Assembly: GCF_000820045.1 (NCBI RefSeq)
Contig: NZ_CDBJ01000054.1
Location: forward strand, 62,727 to 126,726
Source of the DNA: Aeromonas rivuli
GTDB taxonomy: Bacteria; Pseudomonadota; Gammaproteobacteria; Enterobacterales; Aeromonadaceae
DNA: 64,000 nucleotides
Direction: 5' to 3'
Shown here: positions 29,264 through 38,485 of the stretch, in pieces
Layout: each line of letters begins with the position of its first letter
Numbering within the stretch: position 1 is the stretch's first letter
Made by a program: the position numbers and the translations under genes
Notes under the pieces: generated by a model
Databases searched by the model: none
Told to the model about the DNA's origin: nothing
The model's input: the letters and a program-made list of their open reading frames with translations, nothing else

Positions 29264-30535
29264 CTAGGCCGCTTGCTTCTTGAACAGTTCCCTGAATACC
29301 GGATAGATGTCCTCCACCTTGCGGATATGTTCCATGGCAAAGTAGGAGTAGTGGCTCGCCACCGACTCGTATTCGTGCCACAGAGTCTGGTGGGCCCGGG
29401 TGGTGATCTCGATATAGGAGTAGTAGCGAACCCGCGGCATGATGTCGCGCAGCAGGATCTCTTTACACTGGGGCGAATCGTCTGCCCAGTTGTCGCCATC
29501 GGAGGCTTGGGCGGCGTAGATGTTCCACTGATTGGTGGGGTAGCGCTCATCCATGATGTCGCTCATCATCTTGAGCGCGCTGGAGACGATGGTGCCCCCC
29601 GTCTCCTGGGAGTAGAAGAACTCATGCTCGTCCACCTCCTTGGCCTGGGTGTGGTGGCGGATATAGACCACCTCCACATTCTTGTAAGTACGGCTCAGGA
29701 AGAGGTAGAGCAGGATGTAGAAGCGTTTGGCCATCTCCTTGGTGGCCTGATCCATGGAGCCGGAGACATCCATCAGGCAGAACATCACCGCCTGACTGGA
29801 GGGAACCGGCCGTTTGACGAAGTTATTGAACTTGAGATCGAAGGTATCGATAAAAGGCACGGCATCGATCCGTTTTTTCAGGTCGCGGATCTCCTTCTCA
29901 AGCAGTGTGATCTCAGCAAAGTGTTCGCTCGGATCTTGCTGAAGCAACAGCATGCGCGCTTCAAGTTCACGCAGAGTGCGTTTCTTGCCCGCTTGCAGTG
30001 CCATGCGTCGCGCCAGTGAGTTGCGCAGGGAACGCACTACGTTGATATTGGCCGGCACCCCGTTTGAGGTGTAGCCAGCCCGGTAGGTCTTCATCTCCAT
30101 CAGCTGGTTGAGCTGCGTCTTTTGCAGGTGGGGCAGTTCCAAATCTTCGAACAAGAGATCCAGATACTCCTCCTTGGAGATCTGGAACACGAAGTCATCG
30201 CTTCCTTCCCCCTGATTGGAGGCCTGACCTTCACCCGCGCCCTGACCTGCGCCACCGCCCTTGGGTCTGTCTATCTTGTCCCCGGAGACGAATTGATCGT
30301 TACCCGGGTGCACCATCTCCCGTTTTCCCCCCTGACCCTGGTGAAAATGGGGCTCGCCAATGTCCCGCGTCGGGATGCTGATGCTCTCGCCTTTGTCTAC
30401 GTCCTGGATGCTGCGCTTGGAGACGGCATCCGAGACCGCTTGTTTGATCTGCTTCTTGTAGCGGCGGATGAAGCGCTGCCGATTGACAGCGCTTTTGTTC
30501 TTGCCGTTGAGCCTGCGGTCGATAAAGTGCGCCAT
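29264..30535 (-). CDS. yeaH: YeaH/YhbH family (DUF444) von Willebrand A-like protein
   Basis: A 423-residue protein of the YeaH/YhbH family (427 aa in E. coli), regularly encoded beside the PrkA kinase. The C-terminal half is a VWA-like domain with an intact metal-binding DVSGS at residues 256-260 ([18 protein letters not shown]). The N-terminal half has a basic region ([11 protein letters not shown]), a Gly-rich linker at about 92-112 and a coiled-coil stretch around 185-225. It lies 27 nt after yeaG and 8 nt before ycgB, all consistent with one operon. The molecular role is not established; an adaptor for the PrkA AAA-like protein is a reasonable inference. Confidence 0.95.
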   Translation of the reverse strand: MAHFIDRRLNGKNKSAVNRQRFIRRYKKQIKQAVSDAVSKRSIQDVDKGESISIPTRDIGEPHFHQGQGGKREMVHPGNDQFVSGDKIDRPKGGGAGQGAGEGQASNQGEGSDDFVFQISKEEYLDLLFEDLELPHLQKTQLNQLMEMKTYRAGYTSNGVPANINVVRSLRNSLARRMALQAGKKRTLRELEARMLLLQQDPSEHFAEITLLEKEIRDLKKRIDAVPFIDTFDLKFNNFVKRPVPSSQAVMFCLMDVSGSMDQATKEMAKRFYILLYLFLSRTYKNVEVVYIRHHTQAKEVDEHEFFYSQETGGTIVSSALKMMSDIMDERYPTNQWNIYAAQASDGDNWADDSPQCKEILLRDIMPRVRYYSYIEITTRAHQTLWHEYESVASHYSYFAMEHIRKVEDIYPVFRELFKKQAA

Positions 30536-30562
30536 AACTCCCCCTTGGCAAAGCCGTCAGGC

Positions 30563-32485
30563 TCAGGATGACTTGCGTACCCTGAGATACCATTCGGAGA
30601 GCAGCCGCACCTGTTTACGGGTGTAGCCCTTCTCCATCATCCGCTCGACAAAGTTATCGTGTTTCTTCTGCTCTTCCGCCGAGGTCTTGCTGTTGAAGGA
30701 GATAACCGGCAGCAGCTCCTCGGTATTGGAGAACATCTTCTTCTCGATGACGGTGCGCAGCTTCTCGTAGCTGGTCCAGTTCGGATTGCGACCGGCGTTG
30801 TTGGCCCGGGCCCGCAGCACGAAGTTGACGATTTCGTTGCGAAAATCTTTCGGGTTGCTGATGCCTGCCGGTTTTTCTATCTTCTCCAGCTCGCTGTTGA
30901 GGGAGGCGCGGTCAAACAGCTGGCCCGTCTCTGGATCCCGATACTCCTGATCCTGGATCCAGAAATCCGCATAAGTGACGTAGCGATCGAAGATGTTCTG
31001 GCCGTACTCCGAGTAGGACTCGAGATAAGCGGTCTGGATCTCCTTGCCGATGAACTCCACGTAACGCGGGGTGAGGTAGCCCTTGATGAACTCCAGGTAG
31101 CGATCGTGGATCTCTTGCGGGAACTGTTCCCGCTCTATCTGTTGCTCCAGCACATAGAAGAGATGCACCGGGTTGGCCGCGACCTCGGCATGATCGAAGT
31201 TGAACACCCGCGACAATATCTTGAATGCGAAGCGGGTCGACAGGCCATTCATCCCCTCATCGACCCCGGCATAATCCCGGTACTCCTGATAGCTTTTTGC
31301 TTTGGGATCCGTGTCTTTGAGACTCTCGCCATCATAGACCCGCATCTTGGAGTAGAGGCTGGAGTTCTCCGGCTCCTTGAGTCGTGACAAGACGGTAAAC
31401 TGGCCGAGGAGCTCCAGGGTTCCCGGGGCGCACTTGGCCTCGGTCAGTTCGCTGTTGGTGAGCAACTTCTCGTAGATTTTCACCTCTTCCGAGACGCGCA
31501 GGCAGTATGGCACCTTGACGATATAGACGCGGTCGAGGAAGGCTTCGTTGTTGCGGTTGTTCTTGAAGTGCTGCCATTCGGATTCGTTGGAGTGAGCCAG
31601 CAAGATACCGTCAAAGGGGAGGGCAGAGAGCCCTTCGGTGCCGTTGTAGTTGCCTTCTTGCGTCGCGGTCAGCAGCGGGTGCAGCACCTTGATGGGGGCC
31701 TTGAACATCTCGACGAACTCCATCATGCCCTGGTTGGCCTTGCACAGGGCCCCGGAGTAGGAGTAAGCATCGGCGTCATCCTGGGCAAAGTGTTCCAGCA
31801 TGCGGATATCGACCTTGCCAACCAGGGAAGAGATGTCCTGATTGTTCTCATCACCGGGCTCCGTCTTGGCGATGGCGATCTGGTGCAGGATGGAGGGGTT
31901 GATCTTCTCTACCTTGAACTTGCTGATGTCACCACCGTATTCGGTGAGACGCTTTGCCGCCCAGGGAGACATGATGGGACGCAGGTAACGGCGGGGTATG
32001 CCGTACTCTTTCTCCAGCAGCTCACCGTCCTCCTCCATGTCAAACAGGCAGAAGGGGTGATCGTTGACCGGGGAACCTTTGATCCGGTAAATGGGCACCT
32101 TCTGCATCAGGGATTTGAGCTTCTCGGCCAGGGAGGATTTACCGCCGCCAACCGGACCCAGCAGATAGAGGATCTGTTTCTTCTCCTCCAGCCCCTGGGC
32201 CGAGTGTTTGAGGTAGGAGACGATCTGTTCGATGGCTTCTTCCATGCCATAGAAATCTTTGAATGCCGGATAGCGTGCAACGACTCGATTTGAGAAGAGG
32301 CGACTGAGTCGTGGATTTGTGGCGGTATCAACCATCTCGGGATCGCCGATGGCGACCAGTAGACGTTCGGCGGCGGAGGCGTAGCAGGATTTATCCTGTT
32401 TGCACATGTCCAGGAACTCCTGAATGCTGTACTCCTCTTCCCTGGCTTGCTCATAACGCTGTTGGTAATGCTCGAAGATGCCCAT
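30563..32485 (-). CDS. yeaG: PrkA family serine protein kinase YeaG
   Basis: A 640-residue PrkA-type protein (644 aa in E. coli YeaG). The N-terminal AAA-like domain has its P-loop LGPVGGGKSS at residues 109-118. The C-terminal part corresponds to the PrkA kinase-like domain, with FKILSRVFNFDHAEVAANP and the final RKQVRLLSEWYLRVRKS. In E. coli the yeaGH operon belongs to the RpoS general stress and nitrogen-starvation response. The start ATG follows GAGGGCTAAGTT. It is the first gene of yeaG-yeaH-ycgB; the operon promoter should lie in the 430-nt region upstream. Confidence 0.95.
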   Translation of the reverse strand: MGIFEHYQQRYEQAREEEYSIQEFLDMCKQDKSCYASAAERLLVAIGDPEMVDTATNPRLSRLFSNRVVARYPAFKDFYGMEEAIEQIVSYLKHSAQGLEEKKQILYLLGPVGGGKSSLAEKLKSLMQKVPIYRIKGSPVNDHPFCLFDMEEDGELLEKEYGIPRRYLRPIMSPWAAKRLTEYGGDISKFKVEKINPSILHQIAIAKTEPGDENNQDISSLVGKVDIRMLEHFAQDDADAYSYSGALCKANQGMMEFVEMFKAPIKVLHPLLTATQEGNYNGTEGLSALPFDGILLAHSNESEWQHFKNNRNNEAFLDRVYIVKVPYCLRVSEEVKIYEKLLTNSELTEAKCAPGTLELLGQFTVLSRLKEPENSSLYSKMRVYDGESLKDTDPKAKSYQEYRDYAGVDEGMNGLSTRFAFKILSRVFNFDHAEVAANPVHLFYVLEQQIEREQFPQEIHDRYLEFIKGYLTPRYVEFIGKEIQTAYLESYSEYGQNIFDRYVTYADFWIQDQEYRDPETGQLFDRASLNSELEKIEKPAGISNPKDFRNEIVNFVLRARANNAGRNPNWTSYEKLRTVIEKKMFSNTEELLPVISFNSKTSAEEQKKHDNFVERMMEKGYTRKQVRLLSEWYLRVRKSS

Positions 32486-32888
32486 AACTTAGCCCTCGTT
32501 ATAGTCGCTTACCCTAAAATGACCGGTTTCTTACCCTTGTTGTACTTTCCTCTTAAGCCTAGTCAACAGCCCCCAGTAATCCATCACCGTTAACGGGATT
32601 AAATCGGTTGGCTCGCTTCCCTGGCCCTTTGGGTGGGAGGCAGTCAGCAGATGCTGTATGTTACTGACTGTTAAATTATTTCTGCCACGATAGCTGGGTA
32701 AATGTCAAAGAGATAAAAAATAAATGTTTCATCATTCTTCAATAAAAAAGTACGAATGGGATGAGGGAGAGGATCGCTATCGCCCCAGGGCAGGCCAGCC
32801 GTGCCTTGGGGAATGTCACAGTGGAATGTGCTTTACGTAAGCGTTAACGTAATGCTCAAAACTTAGAGTCTTGAGTCTAATTTTTACA
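32486..32888. other. Intergenic region upstream of yeaG and of the candidate sRNA
   Basis: AT-rich region expected to hold the yeaG promoter on the minus strand. A 20-nt inverted repeat TTACGT-N8-ACGTAA lies at 32833-32852, about 37 nt before the -35 box of the candidate sRNA. It is followed by a direct repeat of GAGTCT around 32865-32878. I see no protein-coding ORF here. Confidence 0.5.
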
Positions 32889-32917
32889 TTGACGCTACAT
32901 TCAGGCTGCTCTAGATT
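32889..32917 (+). promoter_or_regulatory. Sigma70-like promoter of the candidate sRNA
   Basis: TTGACG and TAGATT hexamers separated by exactly 17 nt. Transcription would begin near 32924. No plus-strand protein gene lies downstream before a strong terminator. Confidence 0.6.
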
Positions 32918-32923
32918 GGCCCT

Positions 32924-33037
32924 GTGTTCGGTGCTGCGCTGCTTTAGCAAGAAGGCGTCTCAGTGTCCGAAAACAAAGCTCTGTTTAAGCACGTTTCCGT
33001 TGGCTTGACCCTCGCATCTGCGAGGGTCTTATTTTTT
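32924..33037 (+). ncRNA. Candidate small regulatory RNA (about 114 nt)
   Basis: A good promoter is followed within 115 nt by a textbook intrinsic terminator: GACCCTCGC/GCGAGGGTC, 9 bp, loop ATCT, then TTATTTTTT ending at 33037. No plausible complete ORF lies between. The 5' part can close by TTCGG (32927-32931) pairing with CCGAA (32967-32971). The middle, around 32972-33005, is left single-stranded and could be the targeting region. The U-rich tail suits Hfq binding. The terminator has a T tract only on the plus strand, so it does not serve recQ on the other side. I do not recognise the RNA as one of the well-known enterobacterial sRNAs. A GTG-started frame (32963 onward) runs through the terminator and looks accidental. 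Confidence 0.55.
33007..33037 (+). terminator. Terminator of the candidate sRNA
   Basis: Perfect 9-bp GC-rich stem with a 4-nt loop, followed by TTATTTTTT on the plus strand. The minus strand has no T tract after the stem. Confidence 0.85.
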
Positions 33038-33125
33038 CGGCGCAGGCCCTCCTGTTATCCTCCTTATCTCTTCAGCACGCTAACCGGCATTCTTGGCCGG
33101 AATCCCCAAGACGGAACAAATGAGT

Positions 33126-35054
33126 CTATTTGGAGACTTGCACACCATAGGCCTGGGTCACCAGTGCCATCACCTGCGCAAAGGGCACCTCGCTCAGCCT
33201 CCCGAAGCCAGCCAGCTTGCCCGCCTTGAGGCGGGTGGTGAGCGGCGTGCTGATGCCGCACAGGAAGCGCGCCAGCACCCTGGGTGTTGGTTGGGGCAAC
33301 AGGCTCGCCAGCGGATCGCACCAGGCGCGGATCCCGGCTTCATTGGGCAGTTGTGGGGCGAGGTGAACAGGCAGCTCCGCCACCTGGCCGCGACAGACCG
33401 AACAGTGACCGCATAAGGCCGGCGCTTGCTCATCGGCAAAATGGTGGGCAAGGGAGTGGCTCAGGCAGGTGGGTGAGGTGAAGAAGGCGAGCAGGCCTTG
33501 CAACCTGGCCAGTTCGCTCTGCTCCTTTTGCTCGAACAGAGCATGAAGCTCATCGGCGAGGACATCGAGGCTGCTCGGTGCATTCTGCACCTGATAAACC
33601 TCGGTCATCTGCTTGCTCTCCAGTTCGATGAGCCCCTGTTGCTGCAGATAGTCGAGGGCGGCCACGGCGCGGGATCGTTCCCCCTGATACCCCTGCCAGA
33701 GGGCCTCAAAATCCATGGTGCACCAGCTGCGAGCCTGAGGGGCAGAGGCGAACAGGGCCTCGAGAAAGTGGCGACGCCCCTCGCCAAAACGCGCCAATAT
33801 GGCGGCTTTGTCTGCGATGAACTTGAAGCGATAGTCGGCAAAATAGCTATAAGCCGGGCTCAGCACGCCGGCCAGTTCCAGATAGACCAGGAGTGTCTTG
33901 AGGGGAAGCTGGCGAATATTGGTCTCGTTGGAGAGGCGCAGCAGCACGAACTCCCAGGACTCCCCCGCAGGGGGCAGTTGGGCCAACAGTTGACGGATGG
34001 CGGCGCGGTCCGGGGTATCCCCATAGACGAAGTTCTCCAGCACCGGCAGCTGAGCCCGGTTGGCCAGCACAGTGCAGTGGGAGAGCTGGCCATCTCGCCC
34101 GGCACGGCCTATCTCCTGGCTGTAGTTCTCGATGGACTTGGGCAAGTCGTAATGGATGACCCGGCGAATATCGGCCTTGTCTATCCCCATGCCAAAGGCG
34201 ATGGTGGCGACAATGCAGTCGAGCTGGCCAGTCATGAAGGACTGCTGTATCTCCCGGCGAAGATCAGCGCCCAGCCCGGCATGATAGGCACGGGCCCGAA
34301 ACCCGGCCCGGGCCAGATTGGCGGCGCACGCCTCGGCGGTGTGTTGCAGGGTGACATAGACGATGGTCGGGGCGCCAGGCGCTCGCCCTATCTCCTGCGC
34401 CAGCCAGCGGTCACGCAAGCCGGGTTCAATAGGCACAACATTCAAGTCCAGATTGGGGCGGTAGAAACCGGTCACCACCAGCCCCTGATCGTCGATATCG
34501 AACTTGCGTTGCATGTCCTGCATCACGGCCCGCGTGGCGGTGGCGGTCAGCAGCAGTACCTGGGGGATATTAAGAGCGCGCCTGTGTTCGGGCAGCTTGA
34601 GGTAATCGGGACGAAAGTTGTGGCCCCACTCCGAGATGCAGTGCGCTTCGTCCACCACCATCAACGAGAGCGGCACCCCGGCGATGAAGCGGCGAAAGCG
34701 CTCGTTTTTGAGTCGCTCGACCGAGATCATCAGGATCTTGAGCTCGCCAGCCTCTATCTGCCGCATCACCTCACGGCTCTGCTCCGGGGTCAGGCTCGAA
34801 TCCAGCGTGGCTGCGGCTATCCCTTTGCGCTGCAAGAAGGCGAGCTGATCCTGCATCAGGGCGATGAGCGGGGAGATGACCAGGGTCAGGTGGGGCAGGG
34901 CCAGGGCGGGCAGTTGATAGCAAAGAGACTTGCCGGAGCCTGTCGGGAAGATGGCCGCGGCGCTGCGTCCTGCCAATATCTGCTCCATGACTGCCTGTTG
35001 CCCGGGTCTGAGCTGGGTGAAACCGAAGTGTTGTTCAAGCAAAGAGGCGATCAT
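33126..35054 (-). CDS. RecQ family ATP-dependent DNA helicase, divergent domain layout
   Basis: A 642-residue helicase of the RecQ superfamily 2 group. Motif I is FPTGSGKSLCYQ, motif II DEAHCISEWGHNFRPDY, motif III LTATAT, and motif VI QEIGRAGRDGQ. Unlike E. coli RecQ, the cysteine cluster typical of the zinc module (TCL, then CGHCSVC near residue 550) follows a long middle region instead of coming directly after the helicase core. I see no HRDC domain. It is therefore a RecQ paralogue, probably in DNA repair or recombination, and not canonical RecQ. The start at 35054 follows CAGGA; an in-frame ATG at 35081 behind AGGTGG is a real alternative. Confidence 0.85.
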   Translation of the reverse strand: MIASLLEQHFGFTQLRPGQQAVMEQILAGRSAAAIFPTGSGKSLCYQLPALALPHLTLVISPLIALMQDQLAFLQRKGIAAATLDSSLTPEQSREVMRQIEAGELKILMISVERLKNERFRRFIAGVPLSLMVVDEAHCISEWGHNFRPDYLKLPEHRRALNIPQVLLLTATATRAVMQDMQRKFDIDDQGLVVTGFYRPNLDLNVVPIEPGLRDRWLAQEIGRAPGAPTIVYVTLQHTAEACAANLARAGFRARAYHAGLGADLRREIQQSFMTGQLDCIVATIAFGMGIDKADIRRVIHYDLPKSIENYSQEIGRAGRDGQLSHCTVLANRAQLPVLENFVYGDTPDRAAIRQLLAQLPPAGESWEFVLLRLSNETNIRQLPLKTLLVYLELAGVLSPAYSYFADYRFKFIADKAAILARFGEGRRHFLEALFASAPQARSWCTMDFEALWQGYQGERSRAVAALDYLQQQGLIELESKQMTEVYQVQNAPSSLDVLADELHALFEQKEQSELARLQGLLAFFTSPTCLSHSLAHHFADEQAPALCGHCSVCRGQVAELPVHLAPQLPNEAGIRAWCDPLASLLPQPTPRVLARFLCGISTPLTTRLKAGKLAGFGRLSEVPFAQVMALVTQAYGVQVSK

Positions 35055-35249
35055 AGGGCGGCATCCTGAGGAAAACCCCATGATACCACCTGGACCCGGC
35101 CAGGATCGGCCAGGGACGCCAAGAGAGTGGCATTTGGCTTCGTTCTGGCGGTTGTTGATATGGTGTTATCTCATTGTTGTGGTTTTTTTGTGATGTGAAA
35201 TGGGATTTTCGTGGTGTATGTGTGGAAAAAAGATGTTGCAGGTGGGATA

Positions 35250-35335
35250 TTCCATGGGTGCGACCCCCGCCTGGAACAGAGACCCCCTCGAGAAGGTCTT
35301 CCCGCAGCTGGCGGGTTCGTTCGGTTGGTTCCGAA
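35250..35335 (+). promoter_or_regulatory. Folded 5' leader of sstT, possible cis-acting RNA
   Basis: Four successive short hairpins occupy 86 nt upstream of sstT. TTCCA(35250)/TGGAA(35272) encloses GGGT/ACCC. AGACC/GGTCT spans 35280-35299. CCCGC/GCGGG spans 35301-35315. TTCGG/CCGAA spans 35320-35335. The start codon is 60 nt further on. The packing suggests a structured leader, perhaps a riboswitch-like element or an sRNA target; I cannot assign a known class. Confidence 0.4.
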
Positions 35336-35397
35336 TGAAATAGGTTCGCCGCAGGACTTCATGATTCAAGCACCGTGTGTGCACAGGGACTACATAG

Positions 35398-36645
35398 ATG
35401 ACACAACAACACCCCCTCCTTCGTCTGATCAATCGCACCAGTCTGGTCAGCCAGATCCTGATCGGTTTGATCGTTGGCATAGTGCTGGCCTTGCTCGCTC
35501 CTGAGTGGGCCAAATCGGCAGGTCTGCTCGGCAACCTGTTTGTCGGTGCCCTCAAGGCCGTGGCCCCCATACTGGTCTTCGTGCTGGTGACCGCCTCCAT
35601 CACGGGTCACAAGCAGGGTCAGAAGACCAATATCCGCCCGCTGCTCGGTCTTTACCTGTTCGGTACCTTCGCCGCCGCGCTGGTGGCCGTGCTGGCCAGC
35701 TTCATGTTCCCCTCCAGCCTGCATCTGGTGGCCAATACCGCCGATGTCACCCCGCCTGGGGGCATCATCGAGGTGTTGCAGACCCTGCTGTTCAACGTGG
35801 TGAGCAACCCGGTCAAGGCCTTGATGGAAGCCAACTACATCGGCATCCTGGCCTGGGCCATCGCCCTTGGCATCGTGCTGCGTCACGCCAGTGAGAGCAC
35901 CAAGGTGCTGGTTTCCGACTTGTCCGATGGGGTCTCTATCATCGTCAAGGCGGTGATCCGCTGCGCCCCGCTCGGCATCCTGGGTCTGGTCGCATCCACC
36001 CTGGCCGAGACCGGCTTCGAGGCGTTGCTTGGTTACGCCCATCTGCTGATGGTGCTGATCGGCAGCATGTTGTTCATCGCCTTTGTGGTCAACCCGCTCA
36101 TCGTCTTCTGGAAGATAAAGCGCAACCCTTATCCGCTGGTGTTGACCTGCCTGAAAGAGAGCGGTGTGACCGCCTTCTTCACCCGTAGCTCCGCCGCCAA
36201 CATCCCGGTCAACATGGCCCTGTGCGAGAAGCTCAAGCTGCCCAAGGACACCTATGCGGTCTCCATCCCCCTGGGAGCCACCATCAACATGGCTGGTGCC
36301 GCCATCACCATCACGGTACTGAGTCTGGCGGCGGCCCATACCCTGGGTCTGCAGGTGGATTTGGCCACGGCAGTGCTGCTCAGCGTGGTCGCAACCATCA
36401 GCGCCTGTGGCGCATCTGGGGTAGCCGGCGGCTCCCTGCTGTTGATCCCTCTGGCCTGCAGCCTGTTTGGCATCAGCAATGATGTCGCCATGCAGGTGGT
36501 CGCGGTCGGCTTCATCATCGGTGTGCTGCAAGATTCCGCCGAGACAGCCCTTAACAGCTCCACCGACGTCTTGTTCACCGCGGCAGCCTGCATGGCCGAA
36601 GACGAGGCCCTGCTGGATCACCCTGTGGTCAGCCGTAACGTCTAA
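35398..36645 (+). CDS. sstT: Serine/threonine:sodium symporter SstT
   Basis: A 415-residue inner membrane sodium-driven serine/threonine importer (414 aa in E. coli), of the dicarboxylate/amino acid:cation symporter family. Characteristic segments are [42 protein letters not shown], the re-entrant-loop serine/asparagine regions [12 protein letters not shown] and [13 protein letters not shown], and [17 protein letters not shown]. The ATG at 35398 follows ACAGGGACTACATAG. A 5' leader of more than 150 nt with multiple hairpins precedes it. A strong terminator follows. Confidence 0.96.
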   Translation: MTQQHPLLRLINRTSLVSQILIGLIVGIVLALLAPEWAKSAGLLGNLFVGALKAVAPILVFVLVTASITGHKQGQKTNIRPLLGLYLFGTFAAALVAVLASFMFPSSLHLVANTADVTPPGGIIEVLQTLLFNVVSNPVKALMEANYIGILAWAIALGIVLRHASESTKVLVSDLSDGVSIIVKAVIRCAPLGILGLVASTLAETGFEALLGYAHLLMVLIGSMLFIAFVVNPLIVFWKIKRNPYPLVLTCLKESGVTAFFTRSSAANIPVNMALCEKLKLPKDTYAVSIPLGATINMAGAAITITVLSLAAAHTLGLQVDLATAVLLSVVATISACGASGVAGGSLLLIPLACSLFGISNDVAMQVVAVGFIIGVLQDSAETALNSSTDVLFTAAACMAEDEALLDHPVVSRNV

Positions 36646-36684
36646 ATCGACGGTCAGCAATCTGGCTACGTGTCAGACATGGAC

Positions 36685-36711
36685 ATGCCCTCTTCGGAGG
36701 GCATTTTTTTT
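36685..36711 (+). terminator. Terminator of sstT
   Basis: ATGCCCTC/GAGGGCAT 8-bp stem closed by a UUCG tetraloop, followed by eight T residues. Confidence 0.92.
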
Positions 36712-36919
36712 GCGTGCAGACCGTGGCTGGTGCAGGGGCGGGCTTCTCTCCCTTCCTCGCAAGCGGTGTGGCGGGCCGTCGCAGCTGCCAGACGGGCAGG
36801 CAGATGCGCAGACACAGGCGTGGCTCAAGATTGTCTGGAGGGGCGGGGCGAGCAGCATGCACTGGCTGGGAGTGGGGCTGAGCATATCAACATGGTTTGG
36901 CAGACCGCCGCTGGCGGAT

Positions 36920-36945
36920 AACACAAAGCCCTCGATGGAGGGCTC
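36920..36945 (-). terminator. Terminator of the nrdA-nrdB-yfaE operon
   Basis: AGCCCTC/GAGGGCT 7-bp stem with a 4-nt loop. On the minus strand it is followed by TTGTGTT. It lies about 20 nt after the yfaE stop. Confidence 0.7.
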
Positions 36946-36966
36946 TGGGGATCTGGTGGTGAGGCG

Positions 36967-37290
36967 CTAGTCGTGGTGACTGAGATCGAGGGTGATGTCG
37001 CCCACCGGGCGACAGCAACAGGGCAGACACTGCCCCGCTTCGACGAAGGCAAGGGGAGGCTCCGGGTAGTACACCTTGCCCGCCAGCAGAGGAGTGCGGC
37101 AGGCGCCGCAATAGCCGCTGCGACACTGATACTCCAGCTGGTGGCCGTGGCGCTCCAGGGTGTCGAGCAACGCCTCGCCAGGGCGAACCTGCATGGGGCC
37201 GTGCTGGCTATCTATGATGGCCAACGCCGGCTCGCGTTCAACCCCTGGGGTCTGGGCGGCCCGCTCTGGCGCCAGCAGGGCCTCACTCAC
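36967..37290 (-). CDS. yfaE: Ribonucleotide reductase maintenance 2Fe-2S ferredoxin YfaE
   Basis: A 107-residue ferredoxin of the YfaE type, which maintains and regenerates the diferric-tyrosyl radical cofactor of NrdB. The plant-type 2Fe-2S pattern is [14 protein letters not shown] (Cys56, Cys61, Cys64) with the fourth ligand in the later LPCCCR cluster. The start is a GTG overlapping the nrdB stop as GTGA, which implies translational coupling. The protein is about 23 residues longer at the N-terminus than E. coli YfaE (84 aa). No better start codon lies further in, so the extension seems real. Confidence 0.92.
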   Translation of the reverse strand: MSEALLAPERAAQTPGVEREPALAIIDSQHGPMQVRPGEALLDTLERHGHQLEYQCRSGYCGACRTPLLAGKVYYPEPPLAFVEAGQCLPCCCRPVGDITLDLSHHD

Positions 37291-38420
37291 AGCTCGAAGT
37301 CACCGAGATCTTCATGACTCACTTCGCTGTCTATCTGACCGACCAGATAGGAGCTCACTTCCACTTCCTGGGGGGCGACCTGGACGTTGTCAGACGACAG
37401 CCAGGTGTTGATCCAGGGAATAGGGTTTTGCTTGGCGCCGCTAAAGGCGGACGGCAGCCCGACGGCAGCCATGCGCAGGTTGGTGATGTACTCTACGTAC
37501 TGGCAGAGGATGTCCTTGTTCAGGCCAATCATGGAGCCGTCCTGGAACAGGTACTCTGCCCACTCCTTCTCCTGCTCGGCCGCTTCCTTGAAGATGTCGA
37601 AGCAGGCCTGCTCACACTCCTGAGCCACGATGGCCATCTCGGGATCGTCCTGGCCGCTGCGCATCAGGTTGAGCATGTGCTGGGTGCCAGTCAGGTGCAG
37701 GGCTTCATCACGGGCGATCATCTTGATGATCTTGGCGTTGCCCTCCATCAGTTCGCGCTCGGCGAAGGCAAAGGAGCAGGCAAAGCTGACGTAGAAGCGG
37801 ATCGCCTCCAGGGCGTTGACACTCATCAGACACAGATAGAGCTTCTTCTTGAGCTCATGGAGGTCGATGGTGCGCTCAGCGCCGTTGACCATATGGGTAC
37901 CGGCACCGTGCAGGTTATAGAGCGCGGTCGCCTCGATGAGGTCGTCATAGTAGCAACTGATGGAGCCAGCGCGCTTGAGGATCTGCTCGTTGGTCACAAT
38001 GTCGTCAAACACCTGGGAGGGGCTGTTGACGATGTTGCGGATGATATGGGTATAGGAGCGCGAGTGGATGGTCTCGGAGAAGGCCCAGGTCTCAATCCAG
38101 GTCTCCAGCTCCGGGATGGAGACCAGCGGCAGCAGCGCCACGTTTGGGCTGCGGCCCTGAATGGAGTCCAGCAGCGTCTGATACTTCAAGTTGGAAATGA
38201 AGATGTGCTGCTCGTGGGGGGGCAGGGCATGGTAGTCGATGCGATCCCGCGAGACGTCCACCTCTTCCGGGCGCCAGAAGAAGGAGAGCTGCTTCTCGAT
38301 CAGCCGCTCGAATACATCATATTTTTGTTGATCATAACGGGCCACGTTGACCGGCTGGCCAAAGAACATGGGTTCCTTGAGCTGGTCATTCTGGGTCTGG
38401 CAAAACGTTGAATAAGCCAT
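37287..38420 (-). CDS. nrdB: Class Ia ribonucleoside-diphosphate reductase, beta subunit
   Basis: A 377-residue R2 subunit (376 aa in E. coli) housing the diiron centre and tyrosyl radical. Iron-ligand segments are [21 protein letters not shown] with the Glu/His pair, [14 protein letters not shown] and the intervening [16 protein letters not shown]. The C-terminal tail ending in DLGDFEL fits the R1-binding peptide of the subunit. The ATG follows 65 nt after the nrdA stop, and yfaE overlaps its end. All three genes of the reductase maintenance unit are therefore together. Confidence 0.97.
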   Translation of the reverse strand: MAYSTFCQTQNDQLKEPMFFGQPVNVARYDQQKYDVFERLIEKQLSFFWRPEEVDVSRDRIDYHALPPHEQHIFISNLKYQTLLDSIQGRSPNVALLPLVSIPELETWIETWAFSETIHSRSYTHIIRNIVNSPSQVFDDIVTNEQILKRAGSISCYYDDLIEATALYNLHGAGTHMVNGAERTIDLHELKKKLYLCLMSVNALEAIRFYVSFACSFAFAERELMEGNAKIIKMIARDEALHLTGTQHMLNLMRSGQDDPEMAIVAQECEQACFDIFKEAAEQEKEWAEYLFQDGSMIGLNKDILCQYVEYITNLRMAAVGLPSAFSGAKQNPIPWINTWLSSDNVQVAPQEVEVSSYLVGQIDSEVSHEDLGDFEL

Positions 38421-38485
38421 GGTGATTTGAATGTCTTGAATTGGGAAACAGGAGAGCGGGAGTGAAGGCTCCCGCTCGGTGTTTA

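Noticed and set aside
32963-33229. GTG-started plus-strand frame beginning SENKALFKH
   Set aside because: It reads straight through a perfect intrinsic terminator, becomes low complexity and overlaps the RecQ-like gene end. It is more likely part of an sRNA.
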